Shown here piece after piece: positions 45,436 through 56,230 of a stretch of DNA of 64,000 bases; position 1 is the first letter of the stretch; each line of letters starts with the position of its first letter. The notes beneath the pieces are model-generated. The model ran no database searches. It was not told where the DNA came from and worked only from the letters and a program-made list of their open reading frames with translations. The position numbers and the translations under genes are program-made. The DNA comes from Cryptomeria japonica (Eukaryota; Streptophyta; Pinopsida; Cupressales; Cupressaceae). Location of the stretch: positions 162,750,849 through 162,814,848 of the forward strand of contig NC_081413.1 of assembly GCF_030272615.1 (NCBI RefSeq). Reading direction: 5' to 3'.

Positions 45436-47312
45436 ATGAATTTTACCACTATTAGTCCTACCTATCCTATCCCTATTAGACGAAGCATTAGAATTAAGGA
45501 TTCCCAAAGTTTAATTACCAAGGAGATGGAGCCTAATTTGGGTGACTTCTTTAATGAGGATCATGCTAATTCTTCCTATCCTAATCATGTGCATATTGAT
45601 GGATCCCATGATGAAGAAGAAGCTTTAACTAGGGTTTATTTAGATCAACTTTGTACATTGGACAATCAATTTGATAGCTTTTAACAATGGATGTCCCAAG
45701 AATCCCCTAATAGTGAAGCTCTTCCATTAATTGAAGGTCTTAAGCGCATGCTTCAAACTGATAAGAATGGAATTGATATATTGTGTGGGATTGCACATAT
45801 TGTTGCTTCTAATGTCATGCCTATCAAGAGTTGTGTCGAAACACTAGGTTACTCACAACCTGCAACACAAGTCAATTCCACTATTCCTTTGACCAATCCT
45901 ATGACTAGTATTCCTACTTGCACATCTAACATCATGGCTACTTCAACTCAAAATGTCATTCCTACAACCATAGGTCATGGGGGAAATCCCTCTTCTTCAT
46001 TTAATCCTCCATCAATACCTATGTCTTCCATGAGTGTTCCTATTATTCCTCAACCAATCAGTGTGACACAAGGGGGTAATTCCTTCAACAAATTTATTCC
46101 TCCTTTAAGTGTCCCTTTTCCTACCCAATCATCACTAATGCCTACTTATCATAATTTTCCACCACCTTATTCTCAGTCTATGCCTTCTTTTAACAACATC
46201 ACACCACCTTCTCAATCACCTATGTCTAACATGAATTCTTCTACCAAAATGACAATTAATAATCTTGCTCAAACTGTGTCTTCCTTACAACAACAAATTA
46301 CTTGTATGAGAGTCAATCCAAGTTTAGTGTGCCCACCTTTGATGTTTTGAGCCCACTTTCTCTTGATATTGTTAAAGTCGTGCCACCTAAACATGTTGAG
46401 ATCCCTCAATTGGAACTCTATAGTGGAAAAGGTGATCCTCTTGCGCATGTCAAAACATTTCAAACCTTGTGTACTGATTTTGCTTATGATCAACGATTGC
46501 TTGCAAAATTGTTTACAAGAACACTAAGAGATAAGGCCTTACAATGGTATTTCTCTTTGCCTTCTTATTATATCACTTCCTTTCAACAACTAGCAAACGC
46601 TTTTATCCAATAATTTCAAAACAACATTGGTCCTAAAATTACTTTGACTGATTTAATGCATTGTAAACAAGGTATTAAAGAAAAAATGATTGATTTCATT
46701 TGTAGATATAAGAATTTGTGTGCTCAAATTTATTTTCATGTGCCTAATAACGATATTCAAAGAATTTTTATTTCTAATTTACGAAAAGATATCCTAGAAA
46801 AGCTTCTTTTGTTTGAGTTTACTTCCTTTCCGTAGTTGTACACAACACTCCATAATTATCAACTGGCTATGAGTCAAATGGAGCAATCCACTCCTATGGC
46901 TCTGAGTGAGAAGGGAGAGAGTGTTCAAAAACCATTTGTGAAGTTAAAACCAACAAAAATTTTCATCAAGTTCAATGATCCAATCAACAACAACCATGTG
47001 AATGCTACAATAGTTGTGCCTCCTATTTCTATTTTTTTCCAAAGAGAAAGATAGTTTACTCATTTGAATGAATCTTTGCATAGTATCACCTCTCAATTAT
47101 TGCATATAAATTTTATCCAACATCATCCTATAGAACAAGTTGATCCTTCCAAACTTGCATCTCCTCACTTTGATAACAATTCCTTTTGCCAATTTCATTG
47201 TCAACCTGGTCATGATATTCAGAAATGTTTTGCATTGAAAAATAAGGTTCAAGACTTGATTGATAATAATACTATATCTATGACAGGTGTGAATGATAAA
47301 GGGAATAAATGA
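45436..47312 (+). pseudogene. gag: Ty3-type gag
   Basis: The ATG at 45436 gives MNFTTISPTYPIPIRRSIRI, then an acidic segment. A long Pro/Ser/Thr/Asn-rich region (45700-46250: PIIPQPISVTQGG, PPYSQSMPSFNNITPP) precedes the gag core. After one frameshift near 46300 the core reads PQLELYSGKGDPLAHVKTF, RDKALQWYFSLPSYYITSF, QGIKEKMIDFICRYKNLCA and, later, a knuckle-like CQFHCQPGHDIQKC with non-standard spacing (C-x3-C-x4-H-x4-C). Stops are few. The PSSM-like gag core is diagnostic of Ty3/gypsy. The protein continues in frame into the protease segment. Confidence 0.8.
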
Positions 47313-48059
47313 GTTGCTTCTCCTATTCAAAATCTTAAGATTTTCACTGATCCCTTGCCATCTCATACCTCTAACATTATTGAGATTGTGCCTAATTCTC
47401 TTGCTTCTGAAGAATTCAACTGTATAGCTCCAAACTTGGTTAATATGGTAGAAACACAAGATACGCCTAAGGATCCTTGTATTATATTTGATCCTAGGGA
47501 GACCATTAGAGTACCCGATGGTTCTTTATACATAGTTGCAAAGGTTAAGGATATCCCTTGCCATGGTGCCCTGATTGATCCCTCTTACATGGTTAATGTA
47601 ATAACTGAAAAGTATCTTTTCACTTTACGATTGCATAAACCACTCTATTATTCTTCTAATGTGGTTGTGAAGTCATTCGATGGTTTCTCTTGTCCTAACA
47701 TTGGCTCTATCACCCTTCCTATTGAAGTTCATGCTAAATCCATGGATGTTGACTTTGTTATTATACCTTCTTCTGAGAAAGTCTGTGTGCAGTTGGGTTA
47801 TCCTTGGCTATCTTCCATGAAGGCCATTGCTTCTCCAATCCACAAGTGTCTGAAATTTCCTCACAATGGAGAAATCATAACCATGAACCATAGCTTATTT
47901 TGTCCATCTGAAAGAAGCCATGGTGTTCCTATTGTTCTCTTTTGGCCTAAACAATTTCAATCTCTTCCATCAAGGAGCGATGCTCTTTTTCAATCTTATG
48001 AAAAATGGAAGAACGATATGATCTTATCCTTAAATCAACCTAGATCGCCAACACTTGAT
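47313..48059 (+). pseudogene. Ty3-type protease-like domain, first part of split ORF
   Basis: It is in frame with gag. VAKVKDIPCHGALIDPSYMV holds the expected protease position, but the usual D-[ST]-G is DPS. HKPLYYSSNVVVKSFDGFSC, GSITLPIEVHAKSMDVDFVI and VQLGYPWLSSMKAIASPIHK follow the retropepsin pattern (flap, then LG.PWL). With Gly replaced, catalysis is doubtful. It is interrupted at 48059 by the copia element and continues at 54715. Confidence 0.75.
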
Positions 48060-49131
48060 TGTTAGGTCCCCGAGGCAACTGAGAGGGGGGGGGGTGAATC
48101 GGTTGTCTATTAAGTTCAATCCCAATATAACTTAACCAAACTTAGTGCATAATACCAATAAACCAAACTTTAATGTCGGTAGATAGTTTAATAGTTAATT
48201 GCAATACTGGTAAAGTTTAATGCATGATACAAAAAGACAAATAACATACACAACACATAACACAGTTATTTGTACGTGGAAACCCTGTAAGGGGAAAAGC
48301 TAAGGTGGGAAACCTTACCCACAATCAGATGATACTACTATAGATAGAATGCGTGTACAAATGGGTTGTGCACATGCAGAAAGGCCAACTACCTAGAGCT
48401 CACTGCTCAATCACAAAAATGGGAGTCACACTGACTACAATTGGATGGTTAAATCCAATGATAATGTACTACTCAAAATAGCATCTTCATATATTGGATT
48501 CAATACCGGTTAAGCTTTGACTGCCTTCTTCAAACCTTCCTTGAATCTTCAAATGATGTTTGCATGTATAACTCTACTTATATTCGCATATACCTTATTG
48601 CAAATGTTTTTCACCTTCTTTGCTACTCCATAATCTCACAAATGAGATCTTACATATATACCAAAACCTAAGACCAATTGTGTAGGTCGACTCACTAATA
48701 TATTATAATTAAATCAATTACAAATGAATCAATATGTGATGCATGATGTTGGATCAATGCATTTACAACAATAACAAATCATCTCCATAACGTGTCATGC
48801 TGATCTGAAATAGATAATGCTTGTCGGTCCATAGCTTGGACCTATTTACCATTAATAAAAAAAATGCAAACTTGATTGTACCAATAATCAAATCACCAAA
48901 AACAAGTGACCAAACAATGTCTTTGACATAACCAAGTAATCTCCAAATGATGACAGATCATCCTCAGTGTCGGTGAATAATATAACCTGTCGGTCAACTA
49001 GATACCGATGATTGTGCATAAGTCACTGAACATGCCGGTGAACATAACCAAAAATCTCCAAGTGTTGTCAAGTGTTGACAAGTGTTGACATCAATGATAA
49101 AAACCAATGCAAGACATCCATAATACCAATA
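48060..49131 (-). mobile_element. Copia 3' LTR
   Basis: In element orientation it starts TATTGGTATTATGG (first G mutated to A) and ends GGGACCTAACA. It carries TGATTCACCCCCCCCC followed by CTCTCAGTTGC near 48085 (as complement). Confidence 0.9.
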
Positions 49132-49510
49132 ATCTCCCCCTTTGGCATTGATGGCAACACAAGATAAAAAAACCATCTAAGTGCCAAAGCAGAAATGCCA
49201 AAAACCAAAAACCAAGAATCTCCCAAAGAGATCATTAAAATACAGATACAGAGAGTAATAATATCTCCCCTAATGAATAATCTCTCCCCAAAAGATAAAA
49301 TGTCTTTCCATAGATATCTCTCCCCTTTGACATCAAATGCCAAAGCAATACAAAACCAAATACAATCAGTTCATACAACTTATTACAAATACCATTTTTT
49401 ATAACCAAATTTATTCAATCTACTCCCCCTGAGAAGTAGCTCTCCTTCATCAAAGCTGGAAAAAAGATTTCTTTGTTAATTGTGTCAGTCTAATGCCATG
49501 CTCCAACTAT
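49132..49510 (-). other. Copia 3' UTR with several purine tracts
   Basis: On the minus strand AAAGGGGGAGATT abuts the LTR (49132-49144). Further purine tracts read TCAAAGGGGAGAG (about 49318-49330), TTTTGGGGAGAGA (about 49278-49290), TTAGGGGAGATA (about 49260-49272) and CTCAGGGGGAGTAG (about 49419-49432). The set resembles the 3' UTRs of copies 1 and 3. Confidence 0.7.
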
Positions 49511-50340
49511 CTAAGTTTCTACCACTGAGGGTATAACGCCAAGTTGCTCTCTTAGATATTCAAAAGTTTCCTTAGGCAAAGTCTTAGTAAAGATATCTGC
49601 AATCTGCTCTTTAGTATTCACATAGACCAATTTCACTTCTTTTGCTACAACATTCTCTTTTACAAAATTGAATTTGATAGAAACATGTTTAGTTTTAGAG
49701 TGAAATACCAGATTCTTTGATATATCAATTGCTACCATATTATCATAGTAAATGATTATAGGTTCTTTGCATTTTACCTTTATGTCCTTCAACATTTTCT
49801 TAATCCATAATACCTATGTACAATTAGTTGCTGCTGCAACATATTCTGATTCTATTGTTGTTAATGATGTACAACTTTATTTCTTTCTCAACCATGAAAT
49901 TAGTCTGCTGCCAAGAAAAAATGCTCCATTGGTGGTGCTTTTTCTATCGTCTACATCTCCTCCCCAATTTGCATTTGTGTATGCACATAAATCAAAATTT
50001 TCATCTTTAGGATACCATAAGCCAAGATTTGTTGTGCCTTGTAGGTACTATAAAATACTTTTTACTGCTGATTCATGATTTTCCTTAGGATTACTCTGAA
50101 ATCTTGAAACAGTACATATTGCATGCATAATATCAGGTCTTGTTTGTGTCAAATACAGTAAACCTCCTATCATAGACTTGTATCTTGTCTGATTAACATG
50201 TGTTGATTCATCTTTCAATGATAGTTTATCAGTTGTAGTCATAGGTGTGCTTACCATTTTAGAGTTTTTCATGCCAAATTTCTTAAGTAATTCCTTCAAG
50301 TACTTTGATTGATTTATGAATATACCTTTATCAGTTTGTG
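49511..50340 (-). pseudogene. pol: Copia RNase H and end of reverse transcriptase
   Basis: SKYLKELLKKFGMKNSKMVS, STPMTTTDKL, YKSMIGGLLYLTQTRPDIMH and AVKSIL*YLQGT form the end of reverse transcriptase and the connection. The RNase H starts CAYTNANWGGDVDDRKSTT, where the usual catalytic pattern TDADW reads TNANW, so an essential Asp is lost. SCTSLTTIESEYVAAATNCT keeps the catalytic Glu. HVSIKFNFVKENV and VNTKEQIADIFTKTLP are the classic copia C-terminal blocks. The stop is after SVVET at 49511. Confidence 0.9.
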
Positions 50341-51480
50341 AAATCTACAATCCTAAAAAGAATTTTATCTCTCCAATCATAAACATTTCAAATTCTTCCT
50401 ACATCTTATTAGAAAATTCTTTACACAATCCATCTTCTCCTCCAAAAATTATATCATCAACAAAAAATTCAATAACCAAGATATCATCATTAGTCACTTT
50501 GTAATATAAGTTTCTATTAGCCTTACCTTTAGTGTAACCAAGCTTCAAAAGATATTTGTCCAATCTAGCATACCAAGCTCTAGGAACTTGCTTCAATCCA
50601 TATAAATCTTTCCTTAACCTGCAAACCATATCTTTGTCATCTGTCAAAGAAAATCCATCAGGTTGTTCAAGTTAAACTTCCTCTTCAAGATCGCTATTTG
50701 GAAATGCACATTTGTCATCTGTGCAAAGGTTTCATTATAATTAATTATTTCTTTCTATGAGTATCCCTTACACACTAATCTTGCTTTGTTTCTAATTACC
50801 TTGCCATCTTCATTAAGTTTATTTCTAAATACCCATTTAGTTCCAATTACATTTTTGTTTTTAGGTCGGGGAACCAATGTCAATGTGTTATTCTTTTCAA
50901 CTTATTCCCATTCATCTTCCATAGCCTTAATCCAATGTTTATCTTCAGATGCCTCATTAATAGTTGCTGGTTCAAATTGAGAAATTAGACATACCTCTTC
51001 ATTTGTCAATCTTCCTCTAGTCATAGCTCCTTGATACTTATTCCCAATTATCTAACTTTTAGAGTGATTCAATCTTACATACCTGTGTGTATTCACTTGT
51101 TGTTGTTCTTCAGTCATTACGAAATTCTCAAATGATGTCGGTGTGACTGGATCAACATTTTGTACTGGTGTACTCATTATAGGTTCATTTGTGATTATCT
51201 CAACTATTGGTTCAGAGTCTATAGACCTTCTAAACTATTCATCAATCTTCACATTTGCACTTTCAATGATTTTTTGTAATCTCTTATTAAAACATCTATA
51301 TGTCTTGCTCTTAGATGAATAACCAAGAAATATTCCTTCATCACTTCTAGGATCAAATTTTCCAATATACTCATCTCTCCTAGTATAACATTTGCTTCCA
51401 AATATACTGAAATATTTAAGAGTAGGAGTATTACCAAACCATAGTTCATGAGGGGTCTTACTGGTTTCACCTTTTGATGT
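50341..51480 (-). pseudogene. pol: Copia integrase C-terminal domain and reverse transcriptase
   Basis: Reading with frameshifts: LKYFSIFGSKCY, GIFLGYSSKSKTYRCFN (integrase C-terminal block), LISQFEPATINEASEDKHWI (start of reverse transcriptase), NVIGTKWVFRNKLNEDGKVI, NKARLVCKGYS, then VCRLRKDLYGLKQVPRAWYA and VIEFFVDDIIFGG. The last holds the VDD catalytic pair, with Phe where Tyr is usual. At least one frameshift in 50650-51500 and several stops disrupt the frame. Confidence 0.85.
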
Positions 51481-52520
51481 GAACTCTATTGAATGTATAA
51501 ATAGTTGTATTGACTACTTCTCTCCAATACACATGAGGTAGGTTTACTTCTAATATCATGCTTCTAGATGCATCCAAAATAGTTATGTTCTTCGTTTCAA
51601 CAACTCCATTTTGCTAGGGTGTCTGAGGTGCTGATAATTGTCTTTTGATTCCATTCACTTCATAGAATGTATTAAATTCCTTAGCTGTGAATTCACCTCC
51701 TTGATCTGATCCCAAACATTTGATTTTCTTACCGGTTTCATTCTCTACCATTACTTTGAACAGTTTGAATTTTCCAAAAGCTTTTGATTTCTCCCTAAGA
51801 AAAGTAACCCAACACATTCTAGAATAATCATCAATGATTAGCATAAAATATCTATCTTCTTGTAAACTTCTATTTCTTGTTGGACCACATAAATCAGTAT
51901 GAATTAACTCAAGAACATTATTGGATTTTTCTGGAATACTCTTAAAAGTTTCTCTAACTTGCTTTCCAAATTGACATTCCTTACATATTGGATTGTGAGG
52001 TTTAACAATCTTAGGTAAATCTCTTACTACCTTAGTTGTACTGATTTTCACAATGCAATCAAAATTTGCATGACATAGTCTCTTATGCCATAACCAACTT
52101 TCATCAATATGTGCAATCAAGCATGTCTTCTCATTGTTATTCAAATGAAAGATATTACCTCTAGTTTGATTACCAGTTGCAATTTCCAAACCGGTTCTAT
52201 TCATGATTTTGCATTTACCATTCTTGAATTGTAATTGAAATCCCTTTTCAACTAATTGACCAATACTCAAAAGATTATGCTTCAAACCTTCAACATAGTA
52301 AACATTATCAGTATTGTGCTTACCATAAAAAGATATAGTGCCTTTTCCTTTGATCAAACAATCTTTATCACCCCCAAATCTTACTAGACCTCCATTATAT
52401 TCTTGAAGGGTTAAGAATTTACTCTTATCACTAGTCATATGATGTCAACATCCAGAATCAATGATCCATTCATCCTTTTCTTCAATTTTAGCAACCAAGG
52501 CCTACTCTACCAATTGAACA
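51481..52520 (-). pseudogene. pol: Copia protease and integrase core
   Basis: The protease site is DEWIIDSGC*HHMT, with a TAA/TGA-type stop inside the site. VYYVEGLKHNLLSIGQLVEK is the copia post-protease block. The integrase zinc region is LWHKRLCHANFDCI ... CKECQFGKQ. The core blocks are LELIHTDLCGPT (first Asp), YFMLIIDDYSRMCWVTFL, KCLGSDQGGEFTAKEFNTFY (second Asp) and LSAPQTP*QNGVVETKN (catalytic Glu after a stop). 52438 to 51614 is open for 274 codons. Confidence 0.9.
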
Positions 52521-53518
52521 GTAGGTGCCAGTTGATCTTTTGTTATTGCAACAAAAGCCCATCCATTGTCTACCGATTCCTCATCAGAATCATCAGTAAC
52601 TCCTTCATCAGCATAGTAGCATGATTTGTCTCTATTCTTCTTAAATCTATACCTTTGATATTCAGGGTTAGGCTTATATGTTCTTTAGCTTCTTCTTTCA
52701 ATCTTGCATGTCTATTAGGACACCTAGATGCCATATGACCAAATTTTATTGCAGTTAAAACATTTAAATGGTGCTTTAGCTTCATACTTACTTCCAACTG
52801 GACCTTTAAGCATTTTCCTTGCAAATAGTGCTTCAGGCTCTTCAAGTTCTTCATTCTCTCTTCTGATTTCTTCAAGTTCTCTAGCATAGACTTCTTTCCG
52901 ATAAGATTTTTTAGATGATGATGATGCTACTGTAGATGATGAAGCTTTGAAAGCCAAATTTGTCTTAATTGTAGTAATAGGACCAAATTCCTCAAGTTCA
53001 AAAGTTGAAAGTTTTCCAACCAAAGTATCTCTAGATACAGATGCATTAGGCATTGTTCTCAATTCATGAATAGCAATTACTTTCATTTTGTATGCTAGTG
53101 GCAAAGCTCTTAAAACTTTAGAAACAATTTCATCTTCACTTAAGGATCCTCCACAATATTGTATACCCAAAACAATTTCATTAACTCTTTCCATAAAAGA
53201 AGAAATCCTTTCATCTTCTTCCATTTTCAGATTTTCATACCGAACCTGGAAGCATTCCAGTTTTGCAATTTTGACTATGGTATCACCTTCATTCAATGTC
53301 AATAATTTATCCCAAATAGCTTTAGCAGTAGATCGGTCTGATAATCCCATGATTTGTTGATCTGACAATGCACTCAAAAGTGTTTCTCTTCCTTTGCAAT
53401 CATTTTCCTCATCTTTAGCCAAGGTTGGTAGATTAGGTTGATCTTGAGTAGGAACAACATAGCCATTCTTTGTAACATCCCATATGTCCTTTCCAATGCA
53501 ATTCAAATGAGTCTCCAT
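52521..53518 (-). pseudogene. gag: Copia gag (UBN2-type) with zinc knuckle
   Basis: It starts around 53518 at METHLNCIGKDIWDVTKNGY, with possible upstream residues to the primer site. AIWDKLLTLNEGDTIVKIAK, ISSFMERVNEIVLGIQYCGG and IVSKVLRALPLAYKMKVIAI are the UBN2-type gag core. A Ser/Lys linker and acidic helix follow, then the knuckle CFNCNK...GHMASRC. A frameshift falls inside the knuckle, so the two halves are in different frames. The frame returns before ESVDNGWAFVAITKDQLAP. Confidence 0.85.
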
Positions 53519-53633
53519 TCTGATCTTCCATATACCATAGTTGGTTCCATCAAGCTTCAGACTATCCTTCCTAAAATAGTTAGTAGATATAGGATCTCCT
53601 CAAGTTGTTAAACTTCTGCAAAAAGAGGACTGA

Positions 53634-53645
53634 GCTCTGATACCA
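53634..53645 (-). other. Copia primer-binding site
   Basis: The minus strand reads TGGTATCAGAGC, a perfect initiator-tRNA-Met site, separated by two bases (AT) from the LTR end at 53648. Confidence 0.95.
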
Positions 53646-53647
53646 AT

Positions 53648-54714
53648 TGTTAGGTCCCGAAGGCAATTGAGAGGAGTGGGGGTGAATAAGTTGTCTATTA
53701 ATTTCAATCCAAATATAACTTAACCAAACTTAGTGCATACCAGTAAACCAAACTTTAATATCGGTAGACAGTTTAATAGTTAATTGCAATACTGGTAAAG
53801 TTTAATGCATGAAATAGAAAGACAAATAACATACACAATACATAACATAGTTATTTGTACGTGGAAACCCTATAAGGGGAAAAACCATGGTGGGAAACCT
53901 TACCCACAATCAAATGATACTAATGTAGATAGTATGTGTGTACAAATGGGGTCTGCACATATAGAAAGGCCAACTACCTAGAGCTCACTGCTCAATCACA
54001 AAATGGGAGTCACACTGACTGCAATTGGATGGTTAAATCCAATGATAATGTACTACTCAAAACAACATCTTCATATGCTAGATTCAATACCGGTTAAGCT
54101 TTGATTGCCTTCTTCAAACCTTCCTTGAATCTTAAAATGATGTCTGTGTGTATAGCTCTGCTTATATTTGCATATACCTTATTACAATCCTTTTTCACCT
54201 TCTCTGCTACTCCATAATCTCACAAATGAGATCTTACATATATACCAAAACCTAAGACCAATTATGTATGTCAGATCACTAAGATATTACAATTAAATCA
54301 ATTACAAATGAATCAATATGAAATGCATGATATTGGCTCAATTTATTTACAACAATAACAAATCATCTCCATAATGTGGCATGCTGATCTAGAATAGATA
54401 ATGCTTGTTAGTCCATAGCCTAGACCTATTTGTCGCTAATAAGAAATATGCAAACTTGATTGTACCAATAATAAAATCACCAAAAACAAGTGTCCAAACA
54501 ATATCTTCGACATAACCAAGTAATCTCCAGATGATAACAGATCATCCTCAGTGTCGGTGAACAATATAACCTGCCAGTTAACCAGATACCAGTGACTATG
54601 CATAAGTCACTGAACATGCCGGTGAACATAACCAAGAATCTCCAAGTGCTCTCAAGTGTTGACAAGTGTTGACATCAATGACAAAACCAATGCAACAAAT
54701 CCATAATACCAACA
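53648..54714 (-). mobile_element. Copia 5' LTR
   Basis: In element orientation it starts TGTTGGTATTATGG and ends GGGACCTAACA. It is colinear with 48060-49131 and with the solo LTR at 40753-41823. The C-rich signature is shortened here (CACCCCCACTCCTCTCA). Confidence 0.9.
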
Positions 54715-55586
54715 TTGACATTCCTATTATTCTTCAAGATGAGGTTCTTCCCCTCTCGGATAGAACTAATCCTCCTCCTAAGGAAAATTGTCCACCTACT
54801 CCTATGGATGTGACTTTACCTTCTCTTAAGGAAAACGCCAATATTCTTCCTAAGGTTAGACCTATCCCTCCTCCCCATGATGAACTTGGTCTCCTCCCTA
54901 CACCTAATATTCCTCCTTTGTGTGGCACAATTCCACCTCCTTCCTCTTATCGAGAGAAGAGGCCTGCCTCTCCTTTTGTTCAACCAAAAAGACCTCAACC
55001 TAAACCTTCCACTATAAAGGAGAAAACCATTCCTACTTCTTCAAATGTTCCTCCTCCTTCTCAGCTTTCCACTAAGACTCGACAAAATCATTGTGTGAGA
55101 AAATATCGACAAAGATGTTGTGTTCGAGCTCATGAAGCTATCCCTCAAAATACTCAATCTCCTCAGACTCTGACAGTTGATATGATTCCCTTTTCTCCTA
55201 AGAAAGATATTCAACCAACATCTCCAAATCATAATTTGAATAAAACATGTGATGGTTTTACTCCTATTCATGTTTGATCTCCACTTGCTTTAAATTTTGA
55301 TGAAGTAATGGGTGAAAATGTTCTTCATAATGGTAATACAACTCCTAATGCTTCTGATAGTGAGTATGAGTATGTTGATGTGGACAAACATTTATCGGAT
55401 GAGTTTTCACAAACTTTAATCCTAGCTCCTAGAATCAAACAAAGTGACTTACAACATGAGCATAGTCCTTTTTTGGATCTTGTGATAGCTCCATCTGTTG
55501 TGCTTGATATTGCTCCTCTAGCATGTTGCTCGCCTTCCCAAAATAATTATCAACAAGATCAGGAGGCAGATGTTGTGCTAGATTAG
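54715..55586 (+). pseudogene. Ty3-type element: Pro-rich C-terminal part of the split ORF
   Basis: It continues the ORF interrupted at 48059, with the frame conserved after removal of 6,660 bases. LQDEVLPLSDRTNPPPKENC, LPKVRPIPPPHDELGLLP and PASPFVQPKRPQPKPSTIKE are Pro-rich. A basic cluster NHCVRKYRQRCCVRAHEAIP follows, and then, after one stop at 55277, acidic sequence SDSEYEYVDVDKHLSDEF. The stop at 55586 ends it. There is no reverse transcriptase. Such a tail after protease is not part of a standard Ty3 pol, so it may be a family-specific addition. Confidence 0.7.
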
Positions 55587-56230
55587 CAATATTAGCACTG
55601 CATGTCTTTCTCTCTCCTTTCTTTCTCTTTTATGATAAGGGAAGCACTGAGATCTTTTCTTCTATGGTAGTGTCCTTATTTGGGGAATGACGATTATTAT
55701 ATGTATATACATACATGATATACATGAGTTATCATACAGCATATTGATATAGAGGAAAGCGACACTACCTCATGTTTTGTGTTCATTATCCTTGGTTTTA
55801 TTCCTTGATTGGGGGATAAATCCTTGTGATAATGTGCTCCCTCCTTCTCTCCCTCTTGGGTCTATCCTACCTTAAATAAATCACTCCCAATAAGGTGCAT
55901 GCGATTGCTTTAACATGGGGGCATATGCTTCGCTCATATTCTCCTTCTTTGATACTTAGAATTACTTAGTGAACTTTGTTTTGCTTTGTAATCTTTGGTA
56001 TCCTTGCTTTCATGACTGATAGTGAAGGGAACTTTGCTACTTGTAGTCATGGTTCTCCCCTTCTCAATCTTCCCTTTTACTTTATCAATCAGATTTGTAA
56101 GATCCTAAGTCCACTGGGGGTTTGGTGCATCTTCTCTCCTTGACATGGTAAATGTCTTTCAATCTTGTTTCCTTGTACTTTACCGATAGTATTGACATAC
56201 GCTTATACTCCCACTAAAGTTAAGGCTAAA
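55587..56230 (+). other. 3' UTR of the Ty3-type element
   Basis: It is non-coding. It contains an alternating AT-rich stretch near 55690-55745 (ATATGTATATACATACATGA) and CCACTGGGGGTTTGG near 56110. The bases before the LTR (AAAGTTAAGGCTAAA) are not a clear polypurine tract. Confidence 0.6.

Larger units (their letters stand above)
48060..54714 (-). mobile_element. Near-complete Ty1/copia retrotransposon, 6.66 kb
   Basis: LTRs are 53648-54714 (5') and 48060-49131 (3'), both about 1.07 kb and highly alike. Flanks are TTGAT (48055-48059) and TTGAC (54715-54719), a duplication with one mismatch. It has a tRNA-Met primer site at 53634-53645 and a purine tract next to the 3' LTR (49132-49144). The protein order is gag, protease, integrase, reverse transcriptase, RNase H, which is copia order. 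The main frame is kept from 53518 to 49511, with a few stops and two or three local frameshifts. It is the best-preserved autonomous-type element in the window, but not intact. Confidence 0.9.
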
